A DNA stretch of 64,000 bases from Desulfurivibrio dismutans. GTDB lineage: Bacteria > Desulfobacterota > Desulfobulbia > Desulfobulbales > Desulfurivibrionaceae. The notes below the pieces were generated by a model. The model was not told the origin of the DNA, searched no databases, and worked only from the letters and a program-made list of their open reading frames with translations. The stretch covers positions 120,506-184,505 of the forward strand of contig NZ_JARGDQ010000007.1 of the NCBI RefSeq assembly GCF_029210385.1. Reading direction: 5' to 3'. The position numbers and the translations under genes are program-made. The stretch's first letter is position 1, and each line of letters starts with the position of its first letter. This document shows positions 1 through 8,057 of the stretch, one piece after another.

Positions 1-478
1 CCCGGCCTTGGATACCGTAGGCCCCCGCCTTATCCAACGGTTCACCAGTGGCGACATAGGCGCGAATCAGGGAGGGGGACAACGGGGCAAACCACACCCT
101 GGTGGCCACCACCTCGGCCACTTGTTCCCGGCCCCGCAGCAGGGCAAAGCCGGTCCAGACCGTGTGTTCCCGGCCGCTCAAAGCCGCCAGCATGGACGCG
201 GCCTGGGATTGGTCGGCTGGCTTGCCCAGAATACGCTCCCCCAGGGCTACCACCGTGTCAGCGGCCAGCACCCAACTCTCCGGCCGGGCCGCCGCCACCG
301 CCGCCGCTTTCTCCAGGGCCAGCCGGCGGACAAAATCAGCCGGCCCCTCCCCCGTCGCTGCCACTTCCGCAATCTCCGCCGCCGCCACGGTAAATTCAAG
401 CCCCAGCTCGGCCAGCATCCGCCGCCGTCGCGGCGACCCCGAAGCCAACACCAGGGACTGCAAAGTAGTAAACATCAT
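1..478 (-). CDS. maf: Maf-family nucleotide pyrophosphatase (partial)
   Basis: The gene runs leftward and is cut by the window edge, so its C-terminus is missing. The visible N-terminus after a double Met start (ATG at 478 or 475) carries the Maf hallmark LASGSPRRRR, then AADTVV with the catalytic Asp region, and near the edge AYGIQG, all diagnostic of Maf/YhdE. These enzymes hydrolyse non-canonical or m5 nucleoside triphosphates to the monophosphate plus pyrophosphate in the cytoplasm. It lies downstream of aconitase on the same strand, separated by a long hairpin repeat, so it may be cotranscribed with it. The family assignment is firm; the exact start (478 versus 475) is not. Confidence 0.9.
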   Translation of the reverse strand, partial: MMFTTLQSLVLASGSPRRRRMLAELGLEFTVAAAEIAEVAATGEGPADFVRRLALEKAAAVAAARPESWVLAADTVVALGERILGKPADQSQAASMLAALSGREHTVWTGFALLRGREQVAEVVATRVWFAPLSPSLIRAYVATGEPLDKAGAYGIQGR

Positions 479-515
479 AAGCTCACACCAACTCACCCAC
501 GACCAGGCAATGACG

Positions 516-641
516 GCAATGACGGCAAGCGTTCAGCTGTGCCGCAGATTTTCGCAAGCAGTCGCGGCGATTATAGCAGCGCTATATCGCCGCGACTGAT
601 CGCGGAAAGATGCGGTGCTGATGAATGCTTGCCGTTATTGC
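516..641. repeat. long imperfect hairpin repeat, family A copy 1
   Basis: About 60-nt arms face each other around a centre near 580. The left arm begins GCAATGACGGCAAGCG and the right arm ends in the complementary GCTTGCCGTTATTGC. An inner stem pairs AGTCGCGGCGAT with ATCGCCGCGACT. The words GTTCAGC, GTGCC-CAGATT and GCAAGCA recur in the copy at 7744-7844 and partly at 2618-2726, so this is a repeat family. The stop codon of the aconitase gene (635-637) lies inside its right arm. Confidence 0.75.
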
Positions 642-2560
642 CCGGAGGCCCAGTTCAGCAGACTGCCGGCCAATAAAATCTCCCGGTGCCGGGGGGAGAC
701 CTCCAGGCGCACCGGAATCTGCCGACCGCCGGATTCCGCTGTCAGGGTTTCGGCCCCGGCCGCCAACTGGTCGCGCAGGCCGGGAATCCGCACCATCTCC
801 CCCTGGCTCAACTGGCCATAATCGGCCGGATCAACAAAGGTTAAGGGGATAATGCCGAAGTTGATCAGATTAGCCTTGTGAATGCGGGCGAAACTCTTCA
901 CCAGTTTCACCTGCACCCCGAGGTAACGGGGTGCCAGAGCGGCATGTTCCCGCGAGGAGCCCTGGCCGTAGTTGTCGCCGCCCACCACCAGGCCGGGCCC
1001 CCGCTCCTTGGCCCGCTGGACGAAATCCTGGTCCACCGCCTCGTAAACAAACTCACTGATGGCCGGCACATTGCTTCTAAGCGGCAGCACCCGAGCACCG
1101 GCGGGCATGATATGGTCGGTGGTAATGTTGTCCTCCACCTTGAGCAGCACCTCGCCCTGCCAGTCCTCCGGCGCCGGCTCGAAAACCGGGAAAGGGGCGA
1201 TGTTGGGGCCGCGAATGATCTCCACCCGCTCACCCTCGGCGGCGGCCAGGGGGGCTTCGATGCGGGCATCGCCGGGCAGATATTTTTTCGGCATGGCAAA
1301 GGTCGGATATTCGCCCAGTTCCCGGGGGTCGGTGATCTTGCCGGTGATGGCCGCCGCCACCGCCACCTCCGGGCTGCAAAGATAGACCTGGTCGTCCTTG
1401 GTGCCGCTGCGGCCGGGGAAATTACGGGGAAAGGTGCGCAGCGAGATGGCGCCGGTGGGCGGCGCCTGGCCCATGCCGATGCAGCCCAGGCAGCCGGCCT
1501 GGTGTACCCGGGCGCCGGCCTTGACCAGGGTCAGCATATCGCTCTGGGCGGTCATATTTTCCAGCACCTGACGGCTGCCGGGGTTGATCTCAAAGCTCAG
1601 TTCCCGGCTCACTTCGCGAGTTTCAAGGGTTTTGGCCACCACCATCAGATCCCGCAGCGAGGAGTTGGAACAGGACCCCACCAGCACTTGGGCCACCGGC
1701 TTACCCGCCACTTCCCGCACCGGCACCACGTTGTCCGGCGACGAGGGGCAGGCGATCAGCGGCTCCAGCGCCCCCAGGTCGATCTCCATCACCTCGTCAT
1801 ACTCGGCGTCGGCATCGGCGGTCAGTTCCAGCCAGCCCTCCCCGCGGCCCTGGCTGGCGAGAAACTCTTTAGTTTTGGCATCGGAGGGAAAAACCGAACT
1901 GGTGGCCCCCAGCTCAGCACCGAAGTTGGTGATGGAGGCCCGGTCGGTCACCGACAGCTCGGCCACGCCGGGACCGAAGTATTCCATTACATAGCCCACC
2001 CCGCCCTTGACCGACAGCCGCCGCAGCACCTCCAGCAGCACGTCCCGGGCCGACACCCAGGGCGAGAGTTTGCCGGTGAGTTTAATGCCGTACACCTTGG
2101 GCATTACCAGGTAAAAGGGCTTGCCGGCCATGGCCATGGCCACGTCCAGGCCGCCGGCCCCCATGGCCAGCATGCCCAGGCCACCGCCGGTGGGGGTGTG
2201 GCTGTCGGAACCCAGCAGGGTCTTGCCCGGCAGGCCGAAACGCTCCAGATGCACCTGGTGGGAAATGCCGTTGCCCGGCGGCGAGAAATAAAGGCCGAAC
2301 TTGCGGGCCACCGACTGCAGGAAACGATGGTCATCGGCATTGCGGAAATCCGACTGGATCAGGTTATGGTCGACATAGCAGACCGACAGCTCGGTCTGCA
2401 CCCGGGGCAGGCCGATGGCCTCAAACTCCAGGTAAGCCATGGTGCCGGTGGCGTCCTGGGTTAGGGTTTGATCGATGCGAATACCAATTTCCTGTCCTTT
2501 TACCAGCTCGCCTTCCACCAGGTGGGCGGCGAGAATCTTTTCCGTTACCGTCTGTCCCAT
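635..2560 (-). CDS. acn: aconitate hydratase
   Basis: The protein has 641 residues and catalyses citrate/isocitrate interconversion in the TCA cycle using a [4Fe-4S] cluster. Cluster cysteines are visible in VGSCSNSS and in the CLGCIGMG segment. The substrate motif SDSHTPTGGGLGML is near residue 120, and a C-terminal swivel domain carries GDNYGQGSSREHAA. The length fits the shorter, bacterial/mitochondrial-like putative aconitase subfamily rather than the roughly 900-residue AcnA. The start is supported by an AGGAG ribosome site about 8 nt upstream. It is divergent from the flagellar block and followed by a hairpin repeat and maf. Confidence 0.95.
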   Translation of the reverse strand: MGQTVTEKILAAHLVEGELVKGQEIGIRIDQTLTQDATGTMAYLEFEAIGLPRVQTELSVCYVDHNLIQSDFRNADDHRFLQSVARKFGLYFSPPGNGISHQVHLERFGLPGKTLLGSDSHTPTGGGLGMLAMGAGGLDVAMAMAGKPFYLVMPKVYGIKLTGKLSPWVSARDVLLEVLRRLSVKGGVGYVMEYFGPGVAELSVTDRASITNFGAELGATSSVFPSDAKTKEFLASQGRGEGWLELTADADAEYDEVMEIDLGALEPLIACPSSPDNVVPVREVAGKPVAQVLVGSCSNSSLRDLMVVAKTLETREVSRELSFEINPGSRQVLENMTAQSDMLTLVKAGARVHQAGCLGCIGMGQAPPTGAISLRTFPRNFPGRSGTKDDQVYLCSPEVAVAAAITGKITDPRELGEYPTFAMPKKYLPGDARIEAPLAAAEGERVEIIRGPNIAPFPVFEPAPEDWQGEVLLKVEDNITTDHIMPAGARVLPLRSNVPAISEFVYEAVDQDFVQRAKERGPGLVVGGDNYGQGSSREHAALAPRYLGVQVKLVKSFARIHKANLINFGIIPLTFVDPADYGQLSQGEMVRIPGLRDQLAAGAETLTAESGGRQIPVRLEVSPRHREILLAGSLLNWASGQ

Positions 2561-2617
2561 GACTGCTCCTGTAAATTGTCAAGTTGCCGGGGGCAGCTGC
2601 CGCCCCGTCGAATTGAA

Positions 2618-2726
2618 GTAAGCGATCACGGGGCACCGCATCTTGCGGCGATCGAGCCTGCTCACGTACTGATGTACGCATCGCCGCCTCGCTTGCCGCA
2701 ACCTGCGGCACCCCGTGACCGCCTAC
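2618..2726. repeat. long hairpin repeat, family A copy 2
   Basis: Two arms of roughly 52 nt flank a TGAT loop between CGTAC and GTACG. The left arm contains CACGGGGCACCGCATCTTGCGGC and the right arm the complementary GCCGCAACCTGCGGCACCCCGTG with a few mismatches. It shares the words GGTGCCGCAG-TT-CGGCAAGC and GCGTAC with copies 1 and 3. It sits between the divergent aconitase and fliL genes, so it is neither gene's terminator. Confidence 0.75.
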
Positions 2727-3160
2727 AGTTTGACTCCCTGTGATCTGTTGCGACTTGAATTGTCAATTGAAACAAATCAGGCTTCTTACCACAATTACCA
2801 GGTTTTGTACATCCCCAGCCGGAGTTGGTACACGCCAAAAGCCGCGCCGCCAACTGGACACGCTTGGTCGCTACTTGTTTTCATCTTACCGACCAACCCC
2901 TTTGGCGGGTTTTGGCGAAGTTGGCAAAATTGTTGGCTTTGGCCCCGCCCAGTGCCCATGCGACCTTGACTTTGCTCCGGCGACAACGGATCCGTCAAAT
3001 ATCCCCCGCCGCCACTCACTCGTAGTCAATAAAATGACCCACCTGGTCACCAAACGCCCGGGGCAAAAAGCTTGGGAACAGCGGCTCATTTTTCCAAAAA
3101 CGCCAGGAAATCGTTGAATAACGGGAAAATCAACGTTACATTGGCGTCTGTTTGCCGGCA
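2727..3160. other. intergenic region without a supported gene
   Basis: About 430 bp between repeat copy 2 and the fliL promoter. Only short frames without family resemblance or good ribosome sites are present. The stretch is relatively rich in T and A compared with its neighbours. It probably holds the upstream activator sites expected for the sigma-54 promoter at 3161, but no clear inverted repeat could be assigned to an activator. Confidence 0.5.
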
Positions 3161-3178
3161 ACGGCACACCCTTTGCAT
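3161..3178 (+). promoter_or_regulatory. sigma-54 (-24/-12) promoter for fliL operon
   Basis: The sequence ACGGCACACCCTTTGCAT matches the RpoN consensus TGGCAC-N5-TTGC closely. The GG (3163-3164) and GC (3175-3176) are separated by the required 10 bp, with GGCAC and TTGCA intact. The predicted transcription start is near 3188, about 44 nt before the fliL ATG. Sigma-54 control of hook/basal-body genes is usual in polar flagellates, so context agrees. Confidence 0.75.
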
Positions 3179-3231
3179 TGCCCACCGGCCAGAAGCAAGG
3201 ATACAGTTGAACTGTTTACGGAGAAGCCATC

Positions 3232-3705
3232 ATGGTCGACGAAAAAGAAGCACCGAAAAATGAGGAAGAGGCGCCGCCAAAGAAATCCAAGACCCTTTTC
3301 TTCATCATTGCCGGCATCGCCCTGCTGCTGTTGGCCGGCGGCGGTTTTTTCGCCTACACCACCTTTATGGCACCGCCGGCCGATGAAGACCCCCGGGAGC
3401 CGCTGGGGGAAATGTTTGCCCTGGAACCATTTGTGGTCAATCTGGCCGACCCCACCGGCAAACGCTACCTGAAGGTACAGATCGCCCTGGAACTGGAAAA
3501 TGAACGGGCGGTAGCCAACGCCGAGCGGTCCGTGCCCAAGCTGCGGGACACCGTGATCAGCATGCTCACCGCCCTCTCCTTCGAGGAGGTGATGACCCCG
3601 GAAGGGAAAATCCGCATCCGGGATGAGCTGCTGGAACGCTTCAACGTGGTCATGCGCCCGGACCGGGTGCGTAACATCTATTTCACCGAATTCGTGGTAC
3701 AGTAG
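3232..3705 (+). CDS. fliL: flagellar basal body-associated protein FliL
   Basis: The 157-residue protein has a short charged, cytoplasmic N-terminus, one membrane helix around residues 22-42 and a periplasmic domain. The helix is followed by acidic and proline-rich linker residues and then the typical FliL core (LEPFVVNLADP, RYLKVQIALELEN, LRDTVISMLTALSFEEV). FliL forms rings around the stator near the MS ring and supports torque. It is the first gene after the sigma-54 promoter, with GGAG upstream of the ATG, and fliM follows after 3 nt. Confidence 0.93.
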   Translation: MVDEKEAPKNEEEAPPKKSKTLFFIIAGIALLLLAGGGFFAYTTFMAPPADEDPREPLGEMFALEPFVVNLADPTGKRYLKVQIALELENERAVANAERSVPKLRDTVISMLTALSFEEVMTPEGKIRIRDELLERFNVVMRPDRVRNIYFTEFVVQ

Positions 3706-3708
3706 CCC

Positions 3709-4701
3709 ATGGCGGAACAAATTCTCAGCCAGGACGAGGTAGACGCCCTACTCAAGGGAATCTCCGGCGGCGAAATCGAAGAACCCGAAGAGGCGACGGA
3801 AGCCGAATCGCTGGGCTACACCCCTTACGATTTCACTCGCCAGCAGCGCATTGTCCAGACCCGAATGCCGGCCATGGACGCCATCAGCGACGCCTTCATG
3901 CGGAGCATGCGCAACTCGCTGGCCTCGGCCCTGCGCCGGATTCTTGACGTCACCGCCGCGCCCATGGAGCTGGAGCGCTTCGGGGCCTTCGTCCGTACCC
4001 TGCCGGTGCCCAGCAGCCTGCAGATCTTCAAGATGGCCCCCTTCCGCGGCCACGCCCTGATCGTTCTGGAACCCCGCCTGGTTTTCAACCTGGTGGAAAG
4101 TTTCCTCGGCGGCAGCGGCTCCCGCAACGTGCGGATCGAAGGCCGGGACTTTACCGCCATCGAACAGCGCCTGATCCGCCGGGTGGTCAATCTGCTGCTC
4201 ACCGACATGGAAAAGGCCTGGTACTCGCTGCAGCCGCTGAAGGTGCAGTACGTGCGCAGCGAGATCAACCCCCAGTTCGCCAAAATCTGCCAGCCCGAAG
4301 ACGTGGTGCTGATCAACCGTTACGAGATCGACATGGACCGGGCAGTGGGAAGTATCACCACCTGTATCCCGATGAGCAACCTTGAGTCGGTGCGCAGCAA
4401 ACTGATGACCACCTTCCAGCGGGAGCAGAGTGAAGAGGATATCGCCATCCAGCGCACCATCACCGAAAACATCAAAAACGCGGATCTGGACATCAAGGTG
4501 GAGCTGGGCAAGGCCATGGTCCCGGCCCGGGAAATCATCAATTTGCAGGTAGGCGACACCCTCTCCCTGGACCGCCGCACCGACGAGCAACTGCCGGTCT
4601 TCGTGGCCGGCCGCCGCAAATACATGGCCACGCCCGGCGTACACCGGAACAACAACGCCGTGCTGATCAAGAAAAAAGTTCTGGACCCCAACCGCGATTG
4701 A
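3709..4701 (+). CDS. fliM: flagellar motor switch protein FliM
   Basis: The 330-residue cytoplasmic C-ring protein has the N-terminal CheY-P-binding peptide ILSQDEVDALLKG at residues 4-16. Then come the FliM middle domain (Asp/Glu-rich linker to about 40, LGYTPYDFTRQQRI) and a C-terminal SpoA domain that pairs with FliN. Its length is normal for the family. The start is 3 nt after fliL, indicating coupled translation. Confidence 0.96.
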   Translation: MAEQILSQDEVDALLKGISGGEIEEPEEATEAESLGYTPYDFTRQQRIVQTRMPAMDAISDAFMRSMRNSLASALRRILDVTAAPMELERFGAFVRTLPVPSSLQIFKMAPFRGHALIVLEPRLVFNLVESFLGGSGSRNVRIEGRDFTAIEQRLIRRVVNLLLTDMEKAWYSLQPLKVQYVRSEINPQFAKICQPEDVVLINRYEIDMDRAVGSITTCIPMSNLESVRSKLMTTFQREQSEEDIAIQRTITENIKNADLDIKVELGKAMVPAREIINLQVGDTLSLDRRTDEQLPVFVAGRRKYMATPGVHRNNNAVLIKKKVLDPNRD

Positions 4702-4717
4702 AAGAGGAGAAAAACCC

Positions 4718-5125
4718 ATGGCAGAAGAAGAAACCACCAAAAAAGCGGAAGAGGAAGCCGGCGACGACTGGACTTCGGCCCTGGCCGACCAGGATGACAA
4801 AGCAAGTTTCGACCAACTGCCGGGCGACAGTGGCGGCCCCGCGCGCTCCGGCAGCGCTGCCGGCAGCCAGAACCTGGAATTCCTGCTTGACGTACCATTG
4901 GAGGTCAGCGTCGAACTGGGGCGGACCAACATGATCATCAACAAGATGCTGCAACTGACCCAGGGCTCGGTAGTCGAACTGGACAAGGCCGCCGGCTCGC
5001 CGGTGGAGATTTACGTCAACCAGAAGCTGATGGGCAAAGGTGAAGTGGTGGTGGTCAACGAACGCTTCGGCATCCGGGTGACGGAGATCATCAGCCAGGC
5101 CGACCGGATTAAAAGCATAGGCTGA
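4718..5125 (+). CDS. fliN: flagellar motor switch protein FliN
   Basis: The 135-residue protein has an acidic, low-complexity N-terminus of about 55 residues and a C-terminal SpoA domain (FLLDVPLEVSVELGRT, LTQGSVVELDKAAGSPVEIYVN, GEVVVVNERFGIRVTEI). It stacks at the base of the C-ring with FliM. An AGAGGAG ribosome site precedes the ATG. Its stop overlaps the fliO start by one base (TGATG). Confidence 0.96.
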   Translation: MAEEETTKKAEEEAGDDWTSALADQDDKASFDQLPGDSGGPARSGSAAGSQNLEFLLDVPLEVSVELGRTNMIINKMLQLTQGSVVELDKAAGSPVEIYVNQKLMGKGEVVVVNERFGIRVTEIISQADRIKSIG

Positions 5126-5799
5126 TGCCCATGCCCACCTCTCTCACTGGCATACAACCGTCTGCCGTCAAACGATCCCTGCTCTGGCAGCCCTTGATGC
5201 TCGGGCTGCTGGCGTTGCTGTGGCTGCTGTCGGCCACCGCCGCCGCTGCCTCCACAGAGGAAATATCGACCGCCGCCACCGAGTCGTCTCCGGCATCGCC
5301 GGTGGCCTACAGCCCCGGAACCGGGGTTGAAAAATCGGCCGAAAGCGACCGGGAACCCCGCCAAGATACTTCCCCATCAGCCACCGACGACCCCTGGAGC
5401 ACCGGCTACCAGCGCGGGGAGCACCAGAGCGAACCCTTCTCTCCCACCCTCTCGCTGTTCAAGGCCTTCGGGGTGCTGCTGCTGCTCATCGGCCTGATGG
5501 TATTTGTCGCCACCCTGCTAAAAAAACTGGGCTTGGGCCAGGGGGGCTTCGGCAGCCAGGGAGACCTGATCCGGATCATCGAAACCCGATCCGTGGGCCC
5601 CAAAAAATATGTGGCGGTGGTGGAGGCGGCGGAAGAATTTTTTCTGCTGGGCATCAGCGACCAGCAGGTCAACCTGCTGACCAGACTGGAAAACGAACAG
5701 TTGATCCGCCAGAGTCAAAGCCGCCGGCCGGGAGCCGCCGGCGGCTTTGCCGACCGGCTGGCCGGCGCCATGAAGCAGCGCCGGGAACGCAAGGACTGA
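5125..5799 (+). CDS. fliO: flagellar biosynthetic protein FliO
   Basis: The 224-residue protein has a hydrophobic N-terminal segment (about 20-42, signal-like) and then a Ser/Thr/Pro-rich periplasmic stretch. A membrane helix lies near 110-130 (LFKAFGVLLLLIGLMVFVATLL), followed by a cytoplasmic FliO domain with TRSVGPKKYVAVVEAAEEFFLLG. FliO helps assemble the FliP ring of the export gate. It is longer at the N-terminus than many FliO proteins. The translational overlap with fliN and position before fliP support the call. Confidence 0.9.
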   Translation: MPMPTSLTGIQPSAVKRSLLWQPLMLGLLALLWLLSATAAAASTEEISTAATESSPASPVAYSPGTGVEKSAESDREPRQDTSPSATDDPWSTGYQRGEHQSEPFSPTLSLFKAFGVLLLLIGLMVFVATLLKKLGLGQGGFGSQGDLIRIIETRSVGPKKYVAVVEAAEEFFLLGISDQQVNLLTRLENEQLIRQSQSRRPGAAGGFADRLAGAMKQRRERKD

Positions 5800-5802
5800 G
5801 CC

Positions 5803-6567
5803 ATGTCTACCCTGTTCACCATGTTCAAGGCTTGTCTGGCCGTCGCTGCCCTACTGTTGCTGCCCGACCTGGCGCTGGCCCAGCAGGGAATCCCCCTGCC
5901 CAGCATCCAACTGGGCATTGAAGAGGCCACCAGCCCCCGCGAGGTGTCGGTGATCATCGAGCTGCTGCTGGTCTTTACGGTCCTGGCCATGGCCCCGGCC
6001 ATCCTGCTGATGATGACCTGCTTCACCCGCCTGATCGTGGTCTTTTCCTTTCTGCGCAACGCCATCGGCACCCAGCAGATGCCGCCCAACCAGGTGCTCG
6101 TCGGCCTGGCCATGTTTCTGACCCTGTTCATCATGGCCCCGGTTTTTTCCCAGATCAACCAGACCGCCATCGGCCCCTACATGGAGGAAGAAATCGGCGC
6201 CGAAGAGGCTCTGCAACTGGCAGCCGGGCCGATCCGGGAATTCATGTTCAAACAGACCCGGGAAAAGGACCTGGAACTCTTCCTCGGCCTGGCCCAGGCG
6301 CCAAAACCCCAGACCAGGGCCGACGTGCCCACCCACATCCTGATCCCCGCCTTCATGATCAGCGAGCTGAAAACCGCCTTCACCATCGGTTTCGTACTTT
6401 TTCTGCCCTTTCTGATCATCGACATGGTGGTGGCCAGTGTCCTGCTATCCATGGGCATGATGATGCTGCCCCCGATCATGGTGGCGCTGCCCTTTAAAAT
6501 ATTACTCTTCGTCCTGGTGGACGGCTGGTACCTGATCGTCGGTTCACTGGTACGAAGCTTTGGATAA
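5803..6567 (+). CDS. fliP: flagellar type III export gate protein FliP
   Basis: The 254-residue membrane protein begins with a signal peptide ending near residue 26 (LALAQQG), as in other FliP proteins. Diagnostic segments are FTRLIVVFSFLRNAIGTQQMPPNQVLVGLAMFLT and, near the end, LLSMGMMMLPPIMVALPFKILLFVLVDGW. FliP forms the pentameric core of the export gate with FliQ and FliR. It starts 3 nt after fliO. Confidence 0.97.
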   Translation: MSTLFTMFKACLAVAALLLLPDLALAQQGIPLPSIQLGIEEATSPREVSVIIELLLVFTVLAMAPAILLMMTCFTRLIVVFSFLRNAIGTQQMPPNQVLVGLAMFLTLFIMAPVFSQINQTAIGPYMEEEIGAEEALQLAAGPIREFMFKQTREKDLELFLGLAQAPKPQTRADVPTHILIPAFMISELKTAFTIGFVLFLPFLIIDMVVASVLLSMGMMMLPPIMVALPFKILLFVLVDGWYLIVGSLVRSFG

Positions 6568-6615
6568 AAGAAAAGCAAGTCAGATAAAGGCCAAGCAGAA
6601 GGAGGTTGCAAAACC

Positions 6616-6885
6616 ATGAGTCCGGCGGACGTGGCGGTTTTGATCCAGCAGGCGGTTAAAGTTACCCTGACCCTGGCCGGGCCCATCCTGGGCATGGGAA
6701 TGGCGGTGGGGCTGACCATCGCCCTTTTTCAGGCGGTCACCCAGATTCAGGAAATGACCCTGACTTTCGTGCCCAAAATCTTTGCCGTCCTGCTCACCAT
6801 CCTGTTCCTGGCCGGCTGGATGATCACGGTCATGGTGGACTACACCCACAACCTGATCGTCAGCATCCCTCACCTGATCAGGTAG
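6616..6885 (+). CDS. fliQ: flagellar export gate protein FliQ
   Basis: The 89-residue protein has two membrane helices (about 18-38 and 52-72) joined by the conserved cytoplasmic loop FQAVTQIQEMTLTFVPKI. It is a subunit of the FliPQR export gate. An AGGAGG site lies about 8 nt upstream of the ATG. Order fliP-fliQ-fliR is canonical. Confidence 0.96.
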   Translation: MSPADVAVLIQQAVKVTLTLAGPILGMGMAVGLTIALFQAVTQIQEMTLTFVPKIFAVLLTILFLAGWMITVMVDYTHNLIVSIPHLIR

Positions 6886-6942
6886 GGTCAGGCAAGGACA
6901 ACGGCGCGGCTAAACCGCCGGAGCCGAGGATAAAAGGGAAAA

Positions 6943-7734
6943 ATGGTAGACACGGCCCTGCTCAACTGGACCATCGACCACATCATGCGGGTGCTGATCG
7001 TGATGACCCGGGTCGGCCCCCTGCTGTTTTTGATGCCGGTTTTAAGCGCCCGCGGATTACCGTCCCAGGTCAAGATCCTGCTGGTGGTCATGACCTCGCT
7101 GGTGCTGGCCCCGGTGGTGCCGGTAACCATCGCCGACCTGCCGGTCACCGCCGTGGGTTTCGGGCTGTTCGCCGTACTGGAGATCACTTTCGCCGCCATC
7201 CTGGCGCTCTTTGCCCGCTTCGTCTTCTCGGCGGTGGAAACCGCCGGCCAGGTGGTGGGGGTGCAGATGGGCATGGGCATGGCCGGGGTCATGGACCCCC
7301 AGTTCGGCAACCAGGTCTCGCCGGTGGGGATGCTCTGGAGCGTGGCGGCGATTCTGCTCTTCCTGGCCATCGACGGCCACCATCTCTTTTTCGCCGCCAT
7401 GGTCCAAAGCTACCAGTGGATAGGCCCCGGCCAACTGGCGGCAGTCAGCCATTTAACTTATCAGGGGATGATGGATGGCGCGGCCCAGATGTTCGTTCTG
7501 GCTGTCAAGATCATGGCCCCGGCCAGCGCCACCCTGTTTTTTTCCCACGTCGGCATGGGGATCATCGCCAAAACGGTACCCCAGATTCCCATCCTGATTG
7601 TGGGCATGCCGATGAACATCGCCCTGGGACTGATGATGGCCGGCCTCTCCATGGGCTACTTCGTGCCGGTGATGCTCTCGCACTTTGAAATGCTGCACCG
7701 TTTGCTGCCACGAATTGGCGCGGGGTTGGGGTGA
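6943..7734 (+). CDS. fliR: flagellar export gate protein FliR
   Basis: The 263-residue polytopic membrane protein shows the FliR features: the P-R-G region SARGLPSQVKILLV, ETAGQVVGVQMGMGMAGVMDPQFG and repeated hydrophobic spans to the end. It completes the FliPQR gate. It is followed by an unusual 423-bp gap carrying two repeat elements before flhB, where most genomes have the genes adjacent. Confidence 0.95.
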   Translation: MVDTALLNWTIDHIMRVLIVMTRVGPLLFLMPVLSARGLPSQVKILLVVMTSLVLAPVVPVTIADLPVTAVGFGLFAVLEITFAAILALFARFVFSAVETAGQVVGVQMGMGMAGVMDPQFGNQVSPVGMLWSVAAILLFLAIDGHHLFFAAMVQSYQWIGPGQLAAVSHLTYQGMMDGAAQMFVLAVKIMAPASATLFFSHVGMGIIAKTVPQIPILIVGMPMNIALGLMMAGLSMGYFVPVMLSHFEMLHRLLPRIGAGLG

Positions 7735-7743
7735 TGGGGGGAA

Positions 7744-7844
7744 AACGTCCAGCAGCACCCCACCTTCGGGCAAGCAGCCAAGCTTGCGTACACGGGTACG
7801 CAGCGCTTGGCTGCTTGCCCGAATCTGGGGCACTGCTGAACGTT
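7744..7844. repeat. long hairpin repeat, family A copy 3
   Basis: This is a nearly complete hairpin. The left arm is AACGTCCAGCAGCACCCC, CTTCGGGCAAGCAGCCAAGC and TGCGTAC; the loop is ACGG; the right arm is GTACGCA, GCTTGGCTGCTTGCCCGAA and GGGGCACTGCTGAACGTT. The words shared with copies 1 and 2 (GTGCC-CAGATT, CGGGCAAGC, GCGTAC) mark the family. It separates fliR from flhB and may act as a partial transcriptional terminator or mRNA 3' end stabiliser; that role is inference. Confidence 0.8.
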
Positions 7845-7923
7845 TGGGGCAATGATAGTCAGGGTGGGGCCAAAAATCGCCAAGGCCAACCTGACAAACT
7901 GAGCCACAACCCCTGACGGTTCC

Positions 7924-8057
7924 GGTGGCGACCATGTTTCTGACGCCGCGGGTTTGCCGGGGGCTGGAGGCCATGGACGGCCGGGAGGCCCCCGGTACCT
8001 CGGAGGCCGGCAGGATGCCGGCCGAGAATGAGCGGCGACAGAAACATGACCGCCACC
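7924..8057. repeat. structured repeat, family B copy 1
   Basis: The outer arms GGTGGCGACCATGTTTCTG and CAGAAACATGACCGCCACC pair, followed inward by GCCGC/GCGGC. Inside lie a conserved GGGTTT, a first hairpin (CCGGGGGCT with GGCCCCCGG), CCTCGGAGG, a second hairpin (CCGGC..GCCGG around AGGAT) and the conserved GAGAATGAGCGGC. The copy at 17478-17611 keeps the short motifs but has different, still complementary, stem sequences. The element lies between fliR and flhB and contains no gene. Confidence 0.75.

Noticed and set aside
878..2464. 528-codon open frame on the plus strand opposite aconitase
   Set aside because: It is the high-GC mirror of the aconitase gene: His/Gly/Gln-rich, no recognisable family, no ribosome site.
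2618..2726. Hairpin repeat as the terminator of fliL or acn
   Set aside because: It lies upstream of both divergent genes and lacks a T-tract.
3141..3155. TTGGCGTCTGTTTGC as a sigma-54 promoter
   Set aside because: The GG and GC are separated by 9 bp instead of 10; the site at 3161-3178 fits the rule.
3748..4986. 412-codon open frame on the minus strand opposite fliM and fliN
   Set aside because: It overlaps two certain genes and has the composition of an antisense shadow.
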